From positions 1-37,196 of the forward strand of contig JAFQZI010000106.1 of the NCBI GenBank assembly GCA_017406005.1: 37,196 nt of DNA, given 5' to 3'. The notes beneath the pieces are model-generated. The model made no database searches. It saw only the letters and a list, made by a program, of their open reading frames with translations, and was not told the DNA's origin. Shown piece after piece: positions 32,601 to 37,196 of this stretch (positions are counted from its first letter, which is position 1; each line of letters starts with the position of its first letter). This stretch comes from Oscillospiraceae bacterium. Lineage in GTDB: Bacteria; Bacillota; Clostridia; Oscillospirales; Oscillospiraceae. The translations under genes were made by a program, and so were the position numbers.

Positions 32601-33428
32601 ATGATCTCGTATAAAAACATCATCGTTACCGGAGCATCGAGTGGAATCGGGAAATCCATTATGGAGGAATTGCTGGAGCAGGAAGGAAACCGTATTCTTG
32701 CTGCCTGCCGCCGTGCTGAAAAGGTTGCAGGATATGGGGAAAATGTTGTCCCGTTTTCCTGTGATCTAAGTACACAGGAAGGAATGGATGCCCTGTTTGC
32801 AAAAGCAGAAGAATTGTTCGACAAGGTTGACATCTTTTTCTGCAATGCAGGTGCACCGTACTATGAGCGCTTTGATTATGAAGACTGGAATCGTATTGAG
32901 AGCATTTTCCGGGTCAACACCATTTCCCATATTTATGCTTACTCGAAATACCTTCACCACCTCAACGGGCGGGAAGGACGGCTGGTATACACCATTTCAG
33001 CCATGGGTGAAATGGCATTGCCCGGTTATGCGCTCTATGCTGCTACAAAGTTTGCTATGAAGGGATTTCAGCAGGCGATTCGCGATGAAACGCCGGACAA
33101 TCTGAAGATTACCTGTGTCTATCCCGTCTCGACCAAGACAAACTTCTTTAACGTTGGCGGCGGGGGCCGTAAGGTTGAGCCGCCGTTTCCCGTACAGGCG
33201 CCGGAGAAAGTCGGTAAAGCTGTTGTCAAGGGTGTGAACAAGCTCAAAGAGCATATTTATCCCTGTTCAGCATATTTGCCGAGTAAGTATCTGATGAAAG
33301 TTGTCCCGCCTGTCAAATCGATGTACGTCGGAGCCCAGAAAAGAAAACTCCACCGCTTTGTCAAACGCCTGAAAGCGGAGGAGGAAGGAATTCTTGAAAA
33401 TATGAAACTGAAGCATACAATGAAATGA
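32601..33428 (+). CDS. Short-chain dehydrogenase/reductase in redox operon
   Basis: A 275-residue classical SDR. The nucleotide site is VTGASSGIG near residue 10, FFCNAGAP gives the NAG motif, and the catalytic residues are S133 (TISAMG) and the Y146-x3-K150 of YAATK. The C-terminal ~70 residues are unusually basic and long (KYLMKVVPPVKSMYVGAQKRKL...), which may give membrane or hydrophobic-substrate contact. It would act on a hydroxyl or ketone, and the order OYE then SDR parallels pathways that reduce an unsaturated ketone and then its carbonyl. It starts 36 bases after the OYE gene, with AGGAGAG upstream of the ATG. Confidence 0.9.
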   Translation: MISYKNIIVTGASSGIGKSIMEELLEQEGNRILAACRRAEKVAGYGENVVPFSCDLSTQEGMDALFAKAEELFDKVDIFFCNAGAPYYERFDYEDWNRIESIFRVNTISHIYAYSKYLHHLNGREGRLVYTISAMGEMALPGYALYAATKFAMKGFQQAIRDETPDNLKITCVYPVSTKTNFFNVGGGGRKVEPPFPVQAPEKVGKAVVKGVNKLKEHIYPCSAYLPSKYLMKVVPPVKSMYVGAQKRKLHRFVKRLKAEEEGILENMKLKHTMK

Positions 33429-33440
33429 GGAGGAAGCATC

Positions 33441-34583
33441 ATGGGAAATATTCATGACATTACCCGCGACGCCTTTATGCTGAGAGGACCGCTTTCCAAA
33501 AAGGGTTACGACTGGTGGTGGCATTCTCTGACCGCTGAACATGCCGAGACCGGCGAGAAAAAGCCTTTTTATATCGAATTTTTCGCCTGTAATCCGGCAC
33601 GTGCCAAGGATGAACCTGTCATTGTCTGGAACGACCCCGAAAAACAGAAGCAGGGTATTCTGCCTTCTTATGTGATGGTCAACGTCGGTTACTGGGGAGA
33701 GGACCATGGACAGCTTCATAACTTTTACCCCTGGAAGGATGTAAGCCTGCATCCTGATGCACCTTTTGCGATCTCATGCGGCGGATGCACCTGTTCGGAA
33801 ACACACACGGAGGGCAGTGTAAGTGTTACACCGGAGCAGGTGAGAGAACATCCGGAGTGGATGTGTGACGCCGGGAGTATGAGCTGGAAGCTCGACATCG
33901 ACAAACAGATTGCTTTCCATGTCGGCTATGGTGCGAGCAGGTTTTTCCGGAATATCAACGCGTTTGAGATGTTCTGGCACGCTGAAGGAATGAAGACCAA
34001 ATACAGCGGCGAGATTATTCTCAACGGAGTGAAGTATCTTGTCCGTCCGGAAACCTGTAACGGATATGCTGACAAGAACTGGGGCGGCGACTTTACTTCT
34101 CCATGGGTCTGGCTTTCAAGCAATGATCTCAGGAGCCGCATCACCGGAAAGAAATTGGAAAACTCCGTCTTTGAGATTGGGGGCGGTCGCCCGAAGATCG
34201 GCCCTGTTGCATTGAACCGAAAACTGCTGGGCGAGTTCTACTATGAGGGGAAGGACTATGAATTCAACTTCTCAAAATTCTGGACTCTTTCCGGTACAAA
34301 GTTTGATTGTGAAGAGACGGAAGATGAAATCCATTGGCATGTTGTGCAAACAACGGCGAAGGCGAAGCTTGACACGGAGATTCGATGCAGGAAAAAGGAT
34401 ATGCTGAATATTAATTATGAAGCCCCGACCGGGCTCAAACGACATAACCGCCTTTGGAATGGAGGAACCGGAACAGGTGTGCTGAAGCTCTATGAACGCG
34501 GCCTGTTCGGGAAAGAGACCCTGATTGATGAAATTGAAGCAGTCAACATCGGCTGTGAGTTCGGAGAATACGACAGCGTATGA
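33441..34583 (+). CDS. Tocopherol-cyclase-like (calycin) protein
   Basis: A 380-residue protein without signal peptide or membrane helices. The segment GYADKNWGGDFTSPWVW (about 206-225) closely resembles the hallmark (A/G)YAEKNWG...WFW of plant and cyanobacterial tocopherol cyclase, and YDWWWHSLTAEH at the start with beta-rich repeats fits the two-barrel calycin fold shared with CrtC/AttH-like hydratases. Tocopherol cyclase closes the chromanol ring of a prenylated quinol. Here the ligand is unknown: the fold binds large hydrophobic molecules, which could be a quinone, terpenoid or steroid. It starts 12 bases after the SDR and overlaps the AOR gene by 4 bases, so it is a fixed part of the operon. 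Fold call moderate; activity is inference. Confidence 0.7.
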   Translation: MGNIHDITRDAFMLRGPLSKKGYDWWWHSLTAEHAETGEKKPFYIEFFACNPARAKDEPVIVWNDPEKQKQGILPSYVMVNVGYWGEDHGQLHNFYPWKDVSLHPDAPFAISCGGCTCSETHTEGSVSVTPEQVREHPEWMCDAGSMSWKLDIDKQIAFHVGYGASRFFRNINAFEMFWHAEGMKTKYSGEIILNGVKYLVRPETCNGYADKNWGGDFTSPWVWLSSNDLRSRITGKKLENSVFEIGGGRPKIGPVALNRKLLGEFYYEGKDYEFNFSKFWTLSGTKFDCEETEDEIHWHVVQTTAKAKLDTEIRCRKKDMLNINYEAPTGLKRHNRLWNGGTGTGVLKLYERGLFGKETLIDEIEAVNIGCEFGEYDSV

Positions 34584-36559
34584 CTTCTTTCATGGGAAAG
34601 ATTCTTCGAGTGGACCTGGTCACGCAGACTGCAGACAGTATCAGTGTTCCACCGGAGATTTATGAGGCAGTTCTTGCCGGCAAAGGGTTGGAGGCATGGT
34701 ATCTTTACAGCCATATTCCTGCAGGAGCCGATCCTCTCGGGCCGGAGAATATTCTCGCTTTTGCAGCAGGAGCACTCTGCGGCACCGGTGCATTTCTGAC
34801 CGGGCGCTGGACTGTAGCCTGTAAGAGTCCGCTGACCGGCGGTTGGGGAGATGCCAATTGCGGGGGGCTCTTTGCACCGGCTATCAAACAATGTGGTTAT
34901 GATGCAATCTTTATTTCCGGAATTGCTGAAAAGCCGGTCTACCTTTTCTGCGACGGGAAGAACGTAGAAATACGTGATGCTTCCGCCTACTGGGGGCTTG
35001 ATGCCACAGAGACGGAAAAGGCGCTGCATGCGGATCTTGACGGAATATGCCGTAAAAAACCCTGTATTGCATGTATTGGTCCAGCCGGAGAAAAATGCTC
35101 CTTCATCTCCGGTATCTGCAACGAAGGTGGGCGCATTGCTGCACGCAGCGGCGTCGGGGCTGTCATGGGCAGCAAAAGGCTTAAGGCTGTGGTGCTCGCC
35201 GGCGCGAAGGCAATTCCCTGTGACGACCCGGCGAAGGTTAAGGCACTTTCGAAGGAGTTGGGGGAGAAGCTTTTAAAAATGACGTTGCCCACCGGTCTTG
35301 GTGTCCTGATTGGCGCGGGCGGAACAATGATGGGGCATTTGCCTAGTATTCCGCTTGATGGTTCTCTTACTTCTTATATGTTTCGCGAGTGGGGGACGCA
35401 GGCGAATACCTCTCTCGCAATCACGAGTGGAGACGGGCCGATCAAAAACTGGAGCGGGACACCGCATGATGTGCGTCTGATGGATCTGGTCTATAACCCG
35501 GAGCATATCAATCGAATAGAAACAGTCAAATATCACTGTTACTCCTGTCCTCTCGGCTGTGGCGGAAAGCTGAACATCCGTGGAAGGAAGTATGCAGAGT
35601 TTGATGAGACACATAAACCGGAGTATGAGACGATTGAAGCATTCGGCCCGTTACTTATGAACTGGAGCCTCGATTCCATCTATCAGCTCAATGAGCTTTT
35701 AAACCGTGCGGGGATGGACACCATTTCAGCCGGCAACACCGTCGCATGGGCAATTGAATGCTATGAAAACGGACTTTTGACAAGGGATCAGACGGACGGT
35801 CTGGAGCTCACATGGGGTAATACCGAAGCTGTCCTTCAGCTTGTAAAAAATATGATTGCTCGTAAAGGTTTCGGGGGTGCCATAGCTGACGGCGTGAAAC
35901 GCGCTTCGGAAAAGTTTGGAGGCAAAGAATATGCCATGCATATTGGCGGGCAGGAGCCCGGCATGCATGACGCCCGCAACGATCCACAGTTGGGGATCCA
36001 TTTCGTGGCAGAACCGGCTCCGGGGAAGCACACCGTTGGAATGAGCATCGAATACAGTGCCATGAGCCTGTGTGATATATGCTCCTGGGCACCGCCTGCC
36101 AAACCGCATGCCAAATCCCGCGATGTGGAAGACCTGGAGGATATTGCGCTGATCTCCAAAGCCAATGCCTGCTATACAATGCTCACTGACGGCGCAGGCG
36201 GGTGCTATTACGGGCAGATGATGGGGGTCCATATGTGGAAACTCATAGAGTATCTGAATGCTGCAGAAGGATGGAACTATGACGGAGACCACTATATAGA
36301 AATCGGAGAACGTATCCAGGCTTTACGGCAGCTTTTCAATATCAAGCAGGGTTTTGACCCGGCTGCTGTCAAGCTGCCTGATCGCATGCAGGGGATTCCT
36401 CCTCTCCCTTCAGGACCGCTCAAGGGGATTACGCTGCGCAATCGTGACCAGGTTTCTGCTCACTGGAGGGCATTCGGCTGGGATGACAAAACCGGAGTTC
36501 CTCTCCCGGACACAGTAAAACAGCTTGGGATCGACAGGTTGACGGAGGTGATATTATGA
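34580..36559 (+). CDS. AOR-family tungsten/molybdenum oxidoreductase
   Basis: A 659-residue aldehyde:ferredoxin oxidoreductase family protein of normal length. The N-terminal domain has the bis-pterin site region TGRWTVACKSPLTGGWGDAN followed by GYDAIFISGIAEKP. The [4Fe-4S] cluster ligands are C320, C323 and C327 (HCYSCPLGC) and C542 in DGAGGCYYG. Family members bind tungsten or molybdenum by two pterins and oxidise aldehydes or reduce acids, and some (BamB-like) act on aromatic acyl-CoA. Cytosolic, with electrons passing to ferredoxin. It shares ATGA overlaps with the genes before and after it, and the ferredoxin and MoaD-like genes downstream supply electron transfer and cofactor assembly. 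Substrate is not known. Confidence 0.93.
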   Translation: MTSFMGKILRVDLVTQTADSISVPPEIYEAVLAGKGLEAWYLYSHIPAGADPLGPENILAFAAGALCGTGAFLTGRWTVACKSPLTGGWGDANCGGLFAPAIKQCGYDAIFISGIAEKPVYLFCDGKNVEIRDASAYWGLDATETEKALHADLDGICRKKPCIACIGPAGEKCSFISGICNEGGRIAARSGVGAVMGSKRLKAVVLAGAKAIPCDDPAKVKALSKELGEKLLKMTLPTGLGVLIGAGGTMMGHLPSIPLDGSLTSYMFREWGTQANTSLAITSGDGPIKNWSGTPHDVRLMDLVYNPEHINRIETVKYHCYSCPLGCGGKLNIRGRKYAEFDETHKPEYETIEAFGPLLMNWSLDSIYQLNELLNRAGMDTISAGNTVAWAIECYENGLLTRDQTDGLELTWGNTEAVLQLVKNMIARKGFGGAIADGVKRASEKFGGKEYAMHIGGQEPGMHDARNDPQLGIHFVAEPAPGKHTVGMSIEYSAMSLCDICSWAPPAKPHAKSRDVEDLEDIALISKANACYTMLTDGAGGCYYGQMMGVHMWKLIEYLNAAEGWNYDGDHYIEIGERIQALRQLFNIKQGFDPAAVKLPDRMQGIPPLPSGPLKGITLRNRDQVSAHWRAFGWDDKTGVPLPDTVKQLGIDRLTEVIL

Positions 36560-36783
36560 CAAAGAAGAAGCCGGTGTTTGACTATCTTCTCTGTGTCAGC
36601 TGCGGAATCTGTGCGCAGGCGTGTCCTGTGTCTGCCATCGGCATGATGAAGGAGGGGAAAAGCGGAAAATATCGTAATCTGTTTCCGGAACTTGTTAAAG
36701 ACAATTGCATTGGCTGCGGCAGATGTGCGGATTCCTGCCCGATGGATGTTATCCGAATGGAGGAAGCGGACAGTGAGAGTTAA
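36556..36783 (+). CDS. 2[4Fe-4S] ferredoxin
   Basis: A 75-residue ferredoxin-like protein with two complete cluster motifs, CVSCGICAQACP (C13, C16, C19, C23) and CIGCGRCADSCP. A short 20-residue insertion of charged residues (KEGKSGKYRN) separates them, longer than in the classical clostridial ferredoxin. It should be the electron partner or small subunit of the AOR-family enzyme, whose gene it overlaps by 4 bases (ATGA). Cytosolic. The same gene also contains the ribosome site and start of the next gene. Confidence 0.95.
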   Translation: MTKKKPVFDYLLCVSCGICAQACPVSAIGMMKEGKSGKYRNLFPELVKDNCIGCGRCADSCPMDVIRMEEADSES

Positions 36784-37006
36784 AATCCTTCCGCCGCATG
36801 GCAGTGACCGAAGCATGCTTGACGAGCGATCCTGGGCAGATCTGCCGGAAGGCACCACCGTGCGTGATACCCTCCGCCTTATCCGTTGCAGCCCGCTGAA
36901 AGCAAAGGTTTTGCTGATCAGTGTCAACGGCGAACGCAGCCCGCTGGATCGCGAGCTGCGTGAAGGTGATGTTGTAGGCTTCTTTTTCCCGATTTCCGGC
37001 GGCTAA
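36773..37006 (+). CDS. MoaD/ThiS-like sulfur carrier protein
   Basis: A 77-residue ubiquitin-fold protein with a GTG start at 36773, which has GGAGG at 36759-36763 (9-base spacing). The longer frame from 36692 would lie inside the ferredoxin gene and has no site. VRVKILPPHG at the start, LPEGTTVRDTLRLI, VNGE and DREL..GDVVGFFFPISGG give the MoaD/ThiS pattern, including the C-terminal Gly-Gly that is adenylated and thiocarboxylated. It probably donates sulfur for the pterin cofactor of the AOR-family enzyme, as such proteins often sit beside AOR genes. Its gene overlaps the ferredoxin end by 11 bases and is followed by a terminator. Confidence 0.88.
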   Translation: MRVKILPPHGSDRSMLDERSWADLPEGTTVRDTLRLIRCSPLKAKVLLISVNGERSPLDRELREGDVVGFFFPISGG

Positions 37007-37009
37007 ATA

Positions 37010-37054
37010 AAAAAGTTCTTAATTCCTCAAAACAAGAAGAATTAAGAACTTTTT
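37010..37054 (+). terminator. Terminator at the end of the redox operon
   Basis: A 16-base-pair stem (37010-37025 with 37039-37054; left arm starts AAAAAGTTC, right arm ends GAACTTTTT) with a 13-base loop. T and A runs at both ends make it usable from either strand, so it may also end transcription of the minus-strand tRNA or element gene. Confidence 0.88.
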
Positions 37055-37057
37055 CTA

Positions 37058-37087
37058 TGCTCCAGCGGGGACTCGAACCCCGCTGGA
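37058..37087 (-). other. tRNA 3' fragment, probable attachment site (attR-like)
   Basis: Read on the minus strand this is a T arm with loop TTCGAGT closed by CGGGG/CCCCG, followed by the acceptor 3' strand CTGGAGC and discriminator A. The inner part forms a perfect 10-base inverted repeat (TCCAGCGGGG at 37061-37070 with its complement at 37078-37087). The sequence on its 5' side is not tRNA-like: no D arm or anticodon arm is present. A 3' tRNA fragment of this kind is left where an element has integrated into a tRNA gene; the intact tRNA would be at the other end of the element, beyond the window. Confidence 0.6.
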
Positions 37088-37107
37088 TTTGCTGACTATA
37101 CCAGTAT

Positions 37108-37196
37108 TTACTGGGGGTTTTGATTTTCATTAGTAATTCCGTTAGCAATTAGGCCATTAAAAAATTCGTTGATCTTCTCCGCGTATTCCACCTTGC
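37108..37196 (-). CDS. C-terminal end of an element gene, possibly integrase (cut by window end)
   Basis: An open minus-strand frame enters at 37194 and stops with TAA at 37108-37110. It gives 28 residues, KVEYAEKINEFFNGLI... ending NENQNPQ. A helix then a polar tail is what tyrosine recombinases often have at their end, and int genes commonly sit next to an attachment site, here 21 bases away. The visible part is too short to prove the family. A small inverted repeat CCAGT/ACTGG overlaps the stop. Confidence 0.4.
   Translation of the reverse strand, partial: KVEYAEKINEFFNGLIANGITNENQNPQ

Noticed and set aside
30411-37006. A bile-acid (bai) operon
   Set aside because: Although the OYE enzyme and SDR resemble BaiCD and BaiA in family, no BaiB ligase, BaiE dehydratase, BaiF CoA-transferase or BaiG transporter is present, and the AOR and calycin genes do not belong to that pathway.
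37058-37130. A complete minus-strand tRNA gene
   Set aside because: Only the T arm and the acceptor 3' strand can be formed. The only other hairpin (CCAGT/ACTGG) has a 4-base loop and cannot be an anticodon arm, and no matching 5' acceptor strand is present.

Overview
The window reads as the chromosome of a low- to mid-GC Gram-positive anaerobe of the Bacillota (Clostridia-like). The basis is strong AGGAGG-type ribosome sites, sigma-A promoters with 17-base spacers, a LysM wall protein, VanZ and RpiB genes, and a tungsten-type aldehyde:ferredoxin oxidoreductase with its own ferredoxin. Genus and species cannot be set from what is visible.

Region 1 (1-13837, + strand). After the end of a glycerate kinase gene comes one long, tightly packed run of genes, many overlapping by 4 to 14 bases: metallo-beta-lactamase-fold hydrolase, ATP-grasp ligase, SDR, GT2 glycosyltransferase, NAD-dependent epimerase, second GT2, and a hexapeptide-repeat acetyltransferase. 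From about 6720 the DNA becomes visibly more AT-rich. Here lies a distinctive cassette: SGNH-like membrane protein, FkbH-type HAD protein, acyl carrier protein, VOC protein, MBOAT O-acyltransferase and a large GT-C-like membrane protein. I infer a surface polysaccharide locus in which a small acyl group, possibly glyceryl, is loaded on the carrier protein and passed to the glycan by the MBOAT/SGNH pair.

Region 2 (13812-20014, - strand). A five-gene operon converges on region 1: two acyltransferase-3 proteins, a Gpi18-like mannosyltransferase, a DUF6020-like membrane protein and a polyprenyl-phosphate-sugar-synthase-like GT2. It has a clear promoter at 20103-20131. It probably adds lipid-linked sugars and acyl groups to the same or a related wall glycan.

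Region 3 (20015-26514, + strand). A divergent control region with phased direct repeats precedes a 1093-residue secreted protein with three LysM domains and many beta-rich repeats. A strong terminator follows, then a third acyltransferase-3 gene and another GT-C-like membrane protein.

Region 4 (26515-30392, + strand). These are more housekeeping-like genes: ychF, rpiB, a DUF4015 glycosyl-hydrolase-like protein, VanZ and RidA, ending at a terminator.

Region 5 (30411-37054, + strand). A well-bounded six-gene redox operon has its own promoter and terminator: an old-yellow-enzyme/Fe-S/FAD reductase with an unusual insertion, an SDR, a tocopherol-cyclase-like calycin protein, an AOR-family tungsten/molybdenum oxidoreductase, a 2[4Fe-4S] ferredoxin and a MoaD/ThiS-like protein. 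This combination is the best candidate for an undescribed pathway, probably reductive processing of a hydrophobic ring or isoprenoid-like compound.

Region 6 (37055-37196). Directly behind the terminator is a 3' tRNA fragment (T arm plus acceptor 3' strand, - strand) and the last 28 codons of a - strand gene. This looks like the edge of an integrated element lying to the right of the window.
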